From Candidatus Sodaliphilus limicaballi (lineage in GTDB: Bacteria; Bacteroidota; Bacteroidia; Bacteroidales; Muribaculaceae), in assembly GCA_018065815.1 (NCBI GenBank), contig JAGHSP010000270.1:1-22229 (forward strand): a DNA stretch of 22,229 nucleotides, read 5' to 3'. A program made the translations under genes and the position numbers. This document shows positions 12,183 to 20,220 of the stretch, piece after piece. Numbering within the stretch: position 1 is the stretch's first letter; each line of letters begins with the position of its first letter. The notes beneath the pieces were generated by a model. That model ran no database searches. It worked only from the letters and a program-made list of their open reading frames with translations, and was not told the origin of the DNA.

Positions 12183-13631
12183 TTATTTGCCAATGCAGAA
12201 GTGGCTAAATATTTCCCCTAGCACGTCTTGGGTTGTGATTTCGCCGGTGATTTCGCCTAGGTAGTGGAGGGTTTCTCGTATGTCCTGGCTCACGAGGTCG
12301 CCGCTGATGCCCATGTGGAGGGCGTCGATAGCACGTGCGAGGGCTTCTTTTGCTCTCACTAGGGCCTCGTAGTGGCGGGTGTTGGTCACGATGACTGCGT
12401 CCTCGCCCACGGCGGGCAGTGCTGCCGCGTCGAGGATGAGCTGCTGCAAGCGTTCCACGTCGTCCTCTTGCAGGGCCGAGATGGCGATGACGCGTGTGCC
12501 CTGGGGAAGGAGGTGCTGCAACTTAACGGGACAACCGAGTTGTGCCGCACACTGACCAGAATCCTGGGATGAGGGGAGGGATTGTGCCGAGGGAAGCAGG
12601 TCGGCCTTGTTGATGACGGCGATGAGTTGCTTGCCCTCGCAGCGGGGCAGTATCTTGCTGGCAAGGTCGGCTATCTCGCTCTCGCCTGCGGTGGCGTCGA
12701 TGACCCACAGCACGATGCGTGCACGCTCGAGTGATGTCCACGAGCGCTCGATGCCCATGCTCTCGACGGTGTCGTCGGTCTCACGCAGTCCGGCAGTGTC
12801 GATGAAGCGGAACATGGTGCCGCCCACGGTGATAGTGTCCTCGATGACGTCGCGCGTGGTGCCTTGTATGTCGCTCACCAGGGCACGGTCGTCGTGCAGC
12901 AGGGCGTTGAGGAGGGTTGATTTTCCGGCATTGGTCTGCCCCACGATAGCCACGGGGAGGCCGTTCTTTATCACATTTCCAGCCTGATAGGAGTCGGCAA
13001 GCCGTGAGATGACGGCATGTATCTCGCCAGCCAGGGCGATGACACTGCTGCGGTCGGCAAAGGTGACGTCTTCCTCGCTGAAATCGAGTTCGAGTTCCAT
13101 GAGCGAGACGAAATGGATGAGGCGGTCGCGCAGGTCACTCAACTCGCGGCTGAACTTGCCACGCATCTGGTTCATTGCCACGCGGTGGGCTGCTTGCGAC
13201 TGCGACGCGATGACGTCGGCCACGGCTTCGGCCTGCGACAGGTCGAGCCGTCCGTTGGCAAACGCGCGTCGTGTGAACTCGCCTCCGGCAGCAGCACGGC
13301 AACCGGCATCGATGAGCGTGGACACGAGTTGCTGCTGTATCCACGTCGAGCCGTGGCATGCTATCTCAATCACGTCCTCGCCGGTAAACGAGCGCGGGTT
13401 GCGGTACAGGGTGAGCACCACCTCGTCGAGCAGGTTGCCCTGCGAGTCGATGATGTGTCCCAGGTGCACGGTGTGGCTATCGCACTGGTCAAGGGGCTTG
13501 CCTTGCCAGCGGGTTGACACGATGTCAATGGCACGGTCGCCGCTCACTCGCACCACGGCGATGCCTCCCATGCCTTGCGGGGTTGATATTGCACATATTG
13601 TGTCTTGGTTCAGCGGATCGGTAAAGTTCAT
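12183..13631 (-). CDS. mnmE: tRNA uridine-5-carboxymethylaminomethyl modification GTPase MnmE
   Basis: 482-aa GTPase that, with MnmG, installs the cmnm5 group on wobble U34 of certain tRNAs. The N-terminal tetrahydrofolate-binding domain ('DTICAISTPQGMGGIAVVRVSG') is followed by a helical domain and an inserted G domain with P-loop 'GQTNAGKST' (231-239), switch 'GTTRD' (257-261), 'DTAG' (278-281) and 'NKAD' (341-344). The protein ends in the invariant 'CIGK' (479-482), whose cysteine is essential. A serine/glutamine-rich loop after NKADLLP is somewhat longer than usual. The start overlaps the stop of the upstream endonuclease gene as ATGA (13628-13631), so the two are coupled. It is a conserved core gene and marks the start of the more GC-rich part of the window. 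Confidence 0.97.
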   Translation of the reverse strand: MNFTDPLNQDTICAISTPQGMGGIAVVRVSGDRAIDIVSTRWQGKPLDQCDSHTVHLGHIIDSQGNLLDEVVLTLYRNPRSFTGEDVIEIACHGSTWIQQQLVSTLIDAGCRAAAGGEFTRRAFANGRLDLSQAEAVADVIASQSQAAHRVAMNQMRGKFSRELSDLRDRLIHFVSLMELELDFSEEDVTFADRSSVIALAGEIHAVISRLADSYQAGNVIKNGLPVAIVGQTNAGKSTLLNALLHDDRALVSDIQGTTRDVIEDTITVGGTMFRFIDTAGLRETDDTVESMGIERSWTSLERARIVLWVIDATAGESEIADLASKILPRCEGKQLIAVINKADLLPSAQSLPSSQDSGQCAAQLGCPVKLQHLLPQGTRVIAISALQEDDVERLQQLILDAAALPAVGEDAVIVTNTRHYEALVRAKEALARAIDALHMGISGDLVSQDIRETLHYLGEITGEITTQDVLGEIFSHFCIGK

Positions 13632-14479
13632 CGTCTTGGGGTGTATTCAGGCCATTGCTTAATGTTTTGCTTGCTCTCTATTGTCTGCTCCACGTCGTCG
13701 GGCAGGGCAGCCAGGAAATCGATGCCGGTGAGTCGTTCCACCTCGTCGATTGTGGTGGCGTAGTTGGTCCATGAGCGTTCCATCTTGCGGTTGCTCATCA
13801 CGAAGGCGATGGCCTTGTTGCTGGCGGGGGCATATACCACCTTGAAGAACTGCCCAGGCACGGCTATATCATGGTTCTTGCCGGTCATCTTGGGGTTGTC
13901 GTCCACGATGGGGCCAGTGAAAATCACCAGTCGCTCGTTCTCGGCACCCCAGTTGTGTATAGCTTCCTCCATGTGCCGCCACTCACCGTCGTTGAGGTCA
14001 TGGCGCTGCGGGCACATGTTGGTCATGTAGAAGCACTGCTTCATCGCCTTCTTGTCCCATCGCATGTCCATAGCAGGAGCCATGTGTCCGCGGTCGTAGC
14101 CAGAGTTCTTGTATTCCCACCAGTCGGGGCAGCCATCGACATCGTTGTCGCAGTTGAAGTCATAGTCGTCGCGTTTCTCGGCGTCGGGCGAGTTGGCCAT
14201 AGCCACCTGTGTGTTGGTCAGCTCATAGGCCACGCAGTTGGGGATGCGCAGCGATGCGTTGAAATAGACCGTCATGTAGTCATATTCCACCTTTTGGTTG
14301 TCAACGTCACCGGGCAGAGTGATGTCGAGCAGCGACGCATCGCCCGTGGATTGGTATGCCCCGGTGCCGTCTTGGCGGGCAACGACTTCGTCGTGAGCCT
14401 GTGTTGAGCTTGCAGTCGTGCTATCCACGCAACCAGCCAGCGCCATCGACGCAACCGCAAGATACAGATATTTCTTCAT
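13628..14479 (-). CDS. DNA/RNA non-specific endonuclease, predicted lipoprotein
   Basis: 283-aa member of the NUC1/EndoG-like beta-beta-alpha-metal nucleases. The active-site motif 'DRGHMAPA' (Asp129-Ala136, catalytic His132) and the metal-ligand region 'NMCPQRHDLNDGEW' (Asn163) are intact. The N-terminus is a lipoprotein signal, 'MKKYLYLAVASMALAGC', with the lipidated cysteine at residue 17, so the enzyme should sit on a membrane facing the periplasm or cell surface and degrade nucleic acid, perhaps for nutrition. I choose the ATG at 14479; a TTG at 14491 would add only MNRK. A TAACTTTG promoter element lies at 14508-14515. It is co-transcribed with mnmE. Confidence 0.88.
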   Translation of the reverse strand: MKKYLYLAVASMALAGCVDSTTASSTQAHDEVVARQDGTGAYQSTGDASLLDITLPGDVDNQKVEYDYMTVYFNASLRIPNCVAYELTNTQVAMANSPDAEKRDDYDFNCDNDVDGCPDWWEYKNSGYDRGHMAPAMDMRWDKKAMKQCFYMTNMCPQRHDLNDGEWRHMEEAIHNWGAENERLVIFTGPIVDDNPKMTGKNHDIAVPGQFFKVVYAPASNKAIAFVMSNRKMERSWTNYATTIDEVERLTGIDFLAALPDDVEQTIESKQNIKQWPEYTPRR

Positions 14480-14507
14480 TTTTCTATTCAATTTTCGATT
14501 TACAGCA

Positions 14508-14515
14508 CAAAGTTA
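14508..14515 (-). promoter_or_regulatory. TAnnTTTG promoter element of the nuclease-mnmE operon
   Basis: TAACTTTG on the minus strand, about 29 nt before the ATG at 14479. No clear -33 TTG is visible. Confidence 0.5.
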
Positions 14516-14612
14516 ACCAATTACTGCCACATATTTGCCCCTCTTCACACATAAAAATGCGTTAAATCGCAAAAAAATGCCTGTCGTGCCACTCTTTATC
14601 AATTATATTGTG

Positions 14613-14620
14613 TAACTTTG
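14613..14620 (+). promoter_or_regulatory. TAnnTTTG promoter element of the PD-(D/E)XK gene
   Basis: TAACTTTG on the plus strand, 40 nt before the ATG at 14660, divergent from the nuclease-mnmE promoter. No clear -33 TTG is visible. Confidence 0.5.
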
Positions 14621-14659
14621 AAGTCAGTTTCAATTAATCATGCGTAAAGTTCACAAGTT

Positions 14660-15442
14660 ATGGCAGTAAAAAACCTGAATGGATCATCGGTAAGTTTCAA
14701 GCAGGACGAACTCATCAGTTTCGTTGAATCAACTCACACCTACACAGTAACCGGCCTGGGCGCCCTCACGCCTGTGAGCACAGTGATAGGCAAGTTCTTT
14801 GAGCCATTCAACGCCGAGTACTGGAGCCTGCGCAAGTGCTGGGGCAACGAGGTCGAGGCCGAGAAGATGCGCGAGCAGTGGGAAGCCAACGGCGCCCAAG
14901 CAAGCCAAGCAGGCACATTCATGCACGCAACCATCGAGAACTACCTCAACGGCATAGAACCGGCAGAGCTCACCTGCAACGTGACCTACCACGGCAAGCA
15001 CGTGAGCATGGACAAGGTGGTCGATATTTCACGCGAGTGGTCTTTCTTCAAGAAGTTTGACCAGGAAACGCGCTACACCCCGTTCCGCACCGAGTGGCGC
15101 ATCTATGACCCCGAAAAACTTGTAGCCGGCACCATCGACCTGCTGTGCTCGTGCGACGACGGCACCTACGAGATCTACGACTGGAAGCGCAGCAACAAGA
15201 TCAACCCTGGCGAGGAAAACCGCTGGTCGAGCGGCATCAACGGGCTGGAACATCTCACCGACACCGCCTACACGCACTACTGCCTGCAACAAAACCTCTA
15301 CCGCCACATCGTGGAAAAGAACTACGGCTTGAAAATCAGCCGCATGAACCTCGTGGTGCTGCACCCCGACTGCGGCGGCTACAAGATTATCCCCATCCCT
15401 CGCATGCAGCGCGAGGTGGACATTATCATGAACTCGCTTTGA
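14660..15442 (+). CDS. PD-(D/E)XK nuclease-superfamily protein (RecB/Cas4-like)
   Basis: 260-aa cytoplasmic protein with the order of motifs seen in RecB/Cas4-type nucleases: 'AGTFMHATIENYLNG' (His89, Glu93), 'EWRIYDPEKLVAGTIDLLCS' (Asp160), 'YEIYDWKRSNK' (Asp174, Lys176) and the trailing Q-motif 'YCLQQNLYRHIVEKNYG' (Gln211, Tyr214). The His, acidic and Lys residues needed for metal-dependent phosphodiester cleavage are present. No helicase, recombination or CRISPR gene is adjacent, so its pathway is unclear; processing of DNA ends or phage DNA is possible. Upstream is its own promoter element; downstream the dockerin-protein ATG follows 48 nt after the stop. Confidence 0.8.
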   Translation: MAVKNLNGSSVSFKQDELISFVESTHTYTVTGLGALTPVSTVIGKFFEPFNAEYWSLRKCWGNEVEAEKMREQWEANGAQASQAGTFMHATIENYLNGIEPAELTCNVTYHGKHVSMDKVVDISREWSFFKKFDQETRYTPFRTEWRIYDPEKLVAGTIDLLCSCDDGTYEIYDWKRSNKINPGEENRWSSGINGLEHLTDTAYTHYCLQQNLYRHIVEKNYGLKISRMNLVVLHPDCGGYKIIPIPRMQREVDIIMNSL

Positions 15443-15490
15443 AGCTTATTACAATAAATGGGACAAACCATTAAAAAACCTATTATAAAG

Positions 15491-18136
15491 ATGAAAAAAA
15501 TTAACCTTTCTTTCGTTGCTGTGCTTATCGTGCTTGCAATAAGCAACTTAGCAGCACAGGCAGCGCAATTCATGACTCCCAAGAGCGAGTTCCGCTCGGC
15601 TTGGGTCGCAACTGTGTGGTGTCTTGACTGGCCCGCCGAGGCTTCGCGCGGCACTGGCGAACTGAACGCCACCAAGATGAAACAACAACTTAACGTGCTG
15701 CTCGACTCGCTGCAACGCAACAATTTCAACGCAGTGAACCTGCAAGTGCGCTCCATGTGCGACGCATTCTACAAGTCGAGCTACGAACCCTGGTCAAGCT
15801 ACATCAGCGGCGTGCGCGGTGCAGCTCCGGCGTTTGACCCTCTGGAATATGCAGTCGAGGAGTGCCACAAGCGCGGTCTCGAATGCCACGCATGGGTAAA
15901 CCCCTATCGTTTCTCAACCGGCAGCGACTGGAACACTGCCCAGGACCAGGAACTCAAAAATGACGGCTGGCTACTCACCTACGGCTCTACAATCATCCTT
16001 GACCCAGGACAGCAGCGCACCATCGACCGCATCGTGAACGTGTGCAAGGAAATCATCACCAACTATGATGTGGACGGCCTGCTCTATGACGACTACTTCT
16101 ATCCCAACGGCATCCCCACCAACAGCACCGCCGGTGACTACACCGAGTGGCAGCAGAGCGGCACATCGATGTCGATAGGCGACTGGCGCCGCGACAACGT
16201 GAACCGCATGGTCAAGGCCGTGTATGACATGATTCAGGAAACCCGCCCCGAGGTGCGCTTCGGCATCTCGCCCGCTGGCGTTGCGGCATCGTCGTCGAGC
16301 GTGGCATCTAAATATGGCGTTGAGCCTTGCCCCAAGGGCAGCGACTGGCAGTATAACGGCATCTTCAGCGATCCTCTGGCATGGATGAGCAGCGGCACTG
16401 TGGACTACATGTCGCCCCAGGTTTACTGGACCACCGTGAGCTCAAGCAACCCCTTCGAGCCCATCACCAAGTGGTGGAACAAGATGGCGAAGACCTTCAA
16501 CCGCCACATGTATGTGTCGCACTCTATTTCTAGCCTCACCAAGAGCAGCAAGGGCACGGCTAACCCCCAGCCTTTCAGCTCCTACAATCAGGAATATCTC
16601 TACGACGAGTTTGCCAATGAGGTGGAAATCACCCGCAATACCAACCTTGACGGTGCTGCCGGCTCAATATTCTACTCTTGCAAGTACCTCTATGCAATGG
16701 GCGCTCCCGAAGCTCTTGCCAACTTCCTCAAACGCACCACCTACAAGCTCCACGCCTTGCCCCCCGCAATGCCTTGGAAGACTGGTAACAACCCTGGCCT
16801 CGTGACCGACCTTAAACAGGAAGGCACAACCATCAGCTGGCAAGGACACGAGAACGTGCGCTACACCGTCTATGCATTCCCCAAGACAATGGCTCACGAG
16901 AACTTCGACAAGAACGTGGAGTACCTGCTGGGCATGTGTTACGACACACAGTATGCCATCCCTGCAAAGTATCAGGAAAACTACCAGTATGCAGTGTGCG
17001 TGCTCGACCGCGTGGGCAATGAGTATGAGCCCGCGTTCCTGGGCAACAGCTACGACCCGCTGCCCGCACCCCAGCTTGTTTCGCCTGCCGGCGACGCACA
17101 GGTTTACGCACCCTTCGACTTCACATGGCAACCCGTTGAGGGCGCAACAAGCTACACCGTTGAGGTGGCAAGCGACGAGGCATTCTCTAACGTCCTGGGC
17201 ACAGCCACTGTGACAGAGACAAGCGTTTCTTCGGCTCTGATCAAGAATCTGGAGAGCGGCGAGCTCACTTACTGGCGCGTCCAGGCTAGCGCCGAAGGCT
17301 GGGCCAACGGTGTGAGCGAGGCCCGCTCATTTACCCCCATCCTGCTCGAGATCACCGAGCCCTTCAACGGTCAGAAAGCCCTCGAGACCACCCTCACCGT
17401 GAAGTGGAACGCTCCCGACGCCACTACACTGGCAACCGTGGCATTTGCTACCAACGAGTCAATGGAAAGCCCCGTTTACACTGCACAGGCAGCCGGCGGC
17501 GAGCTCTCCGTTCCTGCTGGCAAGCTCAATGACGGAACCAAGTACTTCGTGCAGGTTTCGCTTCCCTTTGCCGGACAGACACTCGTTTCACCCGTGAGCG
17601 AGTTCACCACCCAGGTGAAGGCTCCCACATTTGCTTGTCCCGCCGCTAGCGGAGCACCCGTCTATGGCAGCGACTACATCAGCGTGGTTCCCCAGCCAGA
17701 GGCAGTGAGCTACACCGTGGAGATCTCTAACAGCGAGACCTCATGGGGCCGCACACGCTTCATCCAGACAATCACCGACGGCGCTGCTGTCAACACTGTG
17801 GCTTCGGCTCTCAAAGTCAACAGCAAGCTCATGACAGACGGTACAACCTACTATGCCCGCGCCAAGGCCACCTATCTCGACAACGACGGCGCTAACCGCA
17901 GCACCGACTACTGCGCAATAGTTCCCTTCGTTTACTATGCCGAGAAACCCGCCTTCAAACCTGGCGACGTGAATGGCGACGGAGATGTTGATGTGAAAGA
18001 TTCAAACATCATGATCAACATCGTCCTGAACCATGATGACGCCAGCAAGTATGCCGGTCGTGCCGACGTGAACGGCGACGGTGTTGTCGATATATCCGAC
18101 ATCAACTTACTCATCAACATCATCCTGGGCAAGTAA
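15491..18136 (+). CDS. Secreted GH10-like (DUF187/GHL10) glycoside hydrolase with fibronectin-like domains and C-terminal dockerin
   Basis: 881-aa exported protein. I use the ATG at 15491 (MKKINLSFVAVLIVLAISNL), a signal peptide; the earlier ATG at 15458 adds 11 unlikely residues. Residues about 33-400 form the GH10-like TIM barrel with 'EFRSAWVATVWCLDWP', 'NAVNLQVRSMCDAFY', 'LECHAWVNPYRF', 'VDGLLYDDYFYP' (Asp200/Asp201), 'RFGISPAG' and 'DYMSPQVYW'. Beta-rich fibronectin-III-like modules fill about 430-820. The end (826-881) is a type-I dockerin-like pair of calcium-binding repeats, 'DVNGDGDVDVKDSNIMINIV' and 'DVNGDGVVDISDINLLINII'. Related enzymes act on peptidoglycan or other glycans; the exact substrate is unknown. 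A strong hairpin terminator follows. Confidence 0.88.
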   Translation: MKKINLSFVAVLIVLAISNLAAQAAQFMTPKSEFRSAWVATVWCLDWPAEASRGTGELNATKMKQQLNVLLDSLQRNNFNAVNLQVRSMCDAFYKSSYEPWSSYISGVRGAAPAFDPLEYAVEECHKRGLECHAWVNPYRFSTGSDWNTAQDQELKNDGWLLTYGSTIILDPGQQRTIDRIVNVCKEIITNYDVDGLLYDDYFYPNGIPTNSTAGDYTEWQQSGTSMSIGDWRRDNVNRMVKAVYDMIQETRPEVRFGISPAGVAASSSSVASKYGVEPCPKGSDWQYNGIFSDPLAWMSSGTVDYMSPQVYWTTVSSSNPFEPITKWWNKMAKTFNRHMYVSHSISSLTKSSKGTANPQPFSSYNQEYLYDEFANEVEITRNTNLDGAAGSIFYSCKYLYAMGAPEALANFLKRTTYKLHALPPAMPWKTGNNPGLVTDLKQEGTTISWQGHENVRYTVYAFPKTMAHENFDKNVEYLLGMCYDTQYAIPAKYQENYQYAVCVLDRVGNEYEPAFLGNSYDPLPAPQLVSPAGDAQVYAPFDFTWQPVEGATSYTVEVASDEAFSNVLGTATVTETSVSSALIKNLESGELTYWRVQASAEGWANGVSEARSFTPILLEITEPFNGQKALETTLTVKWNAPDATTLATVAFATNESMESPVYTAQAAGGELSVPAGKLNDGTKYFVQVSLPFAGQTLVSPVSEFTTQVKAPTFACPAASGAPVYGSDYISVVPQPEAVSYTVEISNSETSWGRTRFIQTITDGAAVNTVASALKVNSKLMTDGTTYYARAKATYLDNDGANRSTDYCAIVPFVYYAEKPAFKPGDVNGDGDVDVKDSNIMINIVLNHDDASKYAGRADVNGDGVVDISDINLLINIILGK

Positions 18137-18152
18137 AACAAGACTAAACGCA

Positions 18153-18190
18153 AGCTAGAATCTCTACGTGGTCATGTAGAGGTTCTAGCT
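18153..18190 (+). terminator. Strong hairpin terminator after the dockerin protein
   Basis: AGCTAGAATCTCTAC (18153-18167) pairs with GTAGAGGTTCTAGCT (18176-18190) over 15 bp, with a single T-G pair, around an 8-nt loop. It starts 17 nt after the stop codon and ends 19 nt before the next ATG. The following bases are only moderately T-rich. Confidence 0.7.
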
Positions 18191-18209
18191 AACTTATAAC
18201 CACTACTCT

Positions 18210-19061
18210 ATGAAACGTTCACTACTGGCAATAGCCGCTCTGATCACAACGCTTGCGGCAACCGCAGCGACACACACATGCCGATATTTCACCATCGACA
18301 CCCCCGACGACAGCTGGACGGTGACACCCGACCACGGCCTGGGCGACATGGGTGCCCGCATGATGGTGTCGCGCAACGACGGCACGCAGGGACTCACCCA
18401 CCTTGCCCGCATCGACTATGTGGACCGTCCGTTCACCCCGGCGAGTTACCTCGCCGCACAGGTTGTGAACAAGCGTGACAACTTCACCCACAGCGCCATC
18501 AACATAGGCACCGTGGCCGACACCACCTTTGCCGGTTACAATGCCAAGTGTGTGAACTTTGACAAAGACGCTAACGGCAGCATCTATCACTTTGCCGCCA
18601 TCGCATTCAATGCCGGATGGGGCACTTACTTCATCATCCAGGGCCAGCAGGACGATGCTGCAACCATAGTGGGACGCATCACCTCGTCGATAAAGCCTGT
18701 GGCTCCCGTCCAGCCCACCTCGCTCGCCCAGCTAGTTGCGGCCGGCAAGGAATCGCTGGCACGCCGCAGGGCCGCGTGGGATGACGGAGGCGAAAAACTC
18801 ATGGCTGTTTCGCTGCCCGACGATGCCACGGTGCAGCTCGACATCGAAGTGCCATTTGTCACCGCCGAGGCCATCGACCTGCCCACGTTTATCCAGACCA
18901 AGCGCAAGAACTGGATCAAGCACCGCAAGGAAATGGCGCTGCGCGACGGCATTATTGACCTAGCAAAGAAAGAAGGACGCAGCATCAAGTATGTCTATCG
19001 CGAGACCCGAGGCAAGGAAATAGGCACAATGGTTATACTCCAGGAAGAGATTAGAGATTAA
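18210..19061 (+). CDS. Secreted protein of unknown function
   Basis: 283-aa protein with a clear signal peptide ('MKRSLLAIAALITTLAATAA', cleavage likely after ATAA or TAAT). The mature part starts with 'CRYFTIDTPDDSWTVTPD' and looks like one alpha/beta domain of about 140 residues, in the style of PsbP/DcrB-like periplasmic proteins (membrane-lipid-free, 'F.i..P..W.v' opening, later 'YFIIQGQQDDAATIVGRI'). A second region has a charged helical part ('KRKNWIKHRKEMALRDGIID'). I do not recognise a named family. The last codons lie inside a period-7 tandem repeat that runs through the stop codon, so the C-terminal EEIRD may not be ancestral. Confidence 0.75.
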   Translation: MKRSLLAIAALITTLAATAATHTCRYFTIDTPDDSWTVTPDHGLGDMGARMMVSRNDGTQGLTHLARIDYVDRPFTPASYLAAQVVNKRDNFTHSAINIGTVADTTFAGYNAKCVNFDKDANGSIYHFAAIAFNAGWGTYFIIQGQQDDAATIVGRITSSIKPVAPVQPTSLAQLVAAGKESLARRRAAWDDGGEKLMAVSLPDDATVQLDIEVPFVTAEAIDLPTFIQTKRKNWIKHRKEMALRDGIIDLAKKEGRSIKYVYRETRGKEIGTMVILQEEIRD

Positions 19062-19087
19062 AGATTAGAGATTAGAGATTAAGGATT
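19046..19087 (+). repeat. Period-7 tandem repeat overlapping a gene end
   Basis: Six heptads of the form AGAGATT run from 19046 to 19087: four exact AGAGATT, one AAAGATT and one AAGGATT. The stop codon of the secreted protein (19059-19061) falls inside it. A slip of one unit would change the reading frame of the protein end. It is followed by a small hairpin at 19091-19108. Confidence 0.85.
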
Positions 19088-19090
19088 AAT

Positions 19091-19108
19091 CGATAAATCG
19101 AGTTATCG
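19091..19108 (+). terminator. Small hairpin before the DUF2027 gene
   Basis: CGATAA (19091-19096) pairs with TTATCG (19103-19108) around a 6-nt loop, 19 nt before the ATG at 19127. It could weakly terminate the preceding transcript or shape the leader of the next; it is AT-rich with no U-run. Confidence 0.3.
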
Positions 19109-19126
19109 AAACTTCGAAAAAATATT

Positions 19127-20212
19127 ATGGTAAAAGTTAACGATATAGTTAGATTTCTCAATGATGTGGGCGGTGGGCGCGTGTCGCGCATCGACGGCAA
19201 GACCGTCTATGTCGAGGATGAGGACGGATTTGAGCGCCCCGCTCTTGCAAAGGACGTGGTCATCGTGGGCGAGGCTGCCAGCAAGGCATCGACCTATGAG
19301 CGTCCGCTCGACATCAAGAGCAAACTCGTGCAACCCGACGAACCAGCGAAACGCAAAGAGGTGGCGCCGGCGCCCGAACCCGTGATTGAGACTCCCGAAG
19401 GGGAGAAACTTAACATCATCCTCGCTTTTGAACCGCGCGAGATCAAGCACCTCAACACCACCACATTCTACACATCGCTGGTCAACGACAGCAACTACTT
19501 CCTGTATTTCACCTACATGACCCGCAGCGACCTCGACACGCAGTGGACGGTGCGCTACCACGGCATTGCCGAGCCCAATTTCATCGTTGAGCTCGACGAG
19601 GTGGGACACAAGGACCTGGGCAACATGACCCACGTGGCGGTGCAGTACATTGCCTTCAAGCAAGGCAAAGAGTTCGCGCTCAAGAATCCTGCGCTTGTGA
19701 ACCGCAAGCTCGACTTCACCAAGTTCTACAAGCTTCACTGCTTCGGCGACAACGATTACTTCGACACGCCGGTGCTCACCATCGACATCACACGCAACGA
19801 CCTGCCCACGCGTGAGATGCACATCGACAGCGGTGCACTCGAGACAGCCATGAAGCAAAAGAAAACCGACGAGCGCATTAACCGCAAGCCCATCTCGCGT
19901 CCCAACGAGAACCACCGCAACGAGACCATCATCCAGGACCTGCACATCGCTGAGCTCATCGACAACCTGGCAGGCATGACCAAGGCCGACATGCTCAACT
20001 ACCAGATTGACAAATTCCACGAGGTGATGCGTGCCCATCTCAAACACACGGGCCAGCGCATCGTGTTTATCCACGGCAAGGGCGAGGGCGTGTTGCGCCA
20101 GGCCATCATGCGTGAGCTCAAGCGCCACTACCCCCACTGCGAGGCACAGGACGCCAGCTTCCAGGAATATGGTTTCGGCGCCACACAAATCACCATCCAC
20201 CACAAGAAATAA
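19127..20212 (+). CDS. DUF2027 protein with C-terminal Smr domain
   Basis: 361-aa cytoplasmic protein. The N-terminus (1-47) is a KOW/MutS2-like small beta domain ('VKVNDIVRFLNDVGGGRVSR', 'VYVEDEDGFERPALAKDVVI'), then a Pro/Glu-rich linker (about 60-90), the central DUF2027 beta domain (about 93-245), and a C-terminal Smr domain with 'QDLHIAEL' (LDLH-type motif) and 'VFIHGKGEGVLRQAIM' (HGKG motif). Smr domains bind or cut branched DNA or RNA, for instance on collided ribosomes; this Bacteroidota-specific architecture is not characterised to my knowledge. The ferrodoxin gene begins only 8 nt after the stop, so they are likely co-transcribed. Confidence 0.88.
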   Translation: MVKVNDIVRFLNDVGGGRVSRIDGKTVYVEDEDGFERPALAKDVVIVGEAASKASTYERPLDIKSKLVQPDEPAKRKEVAPAPEPVIETPEGEKLNIILAFEPREIKHLNTTTFYTSLVNDSNYFLYFTYMTRSDLDTQWTVRYHGIAEPNFIVELDEVGHKDLGNMTHVAVQYIAFKQGKEFALKNPALVNRKLDFTKFYKLHCFGDNDYFDTPVLTIDITRNDLPTREMHIDSGALETAMKQKKTDERINRKPISRPNENHRNETIIQDLHIAELIDNLAGMTKADMLNYQIDKFHEVMRAHLKHTGQRIVFIHGKGEGVLRQAIMRELKRHYPHCEAQDASFQEYGFGATQITIHHKK

Positions 20213-20220
20213 CGCAAGAT

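Noticed and set aside
13009..13662. 217-codon plus-strand frame
   Set aside because: It is a shadow of mnmE in GC-rich DNA, where long antisense frames are common.
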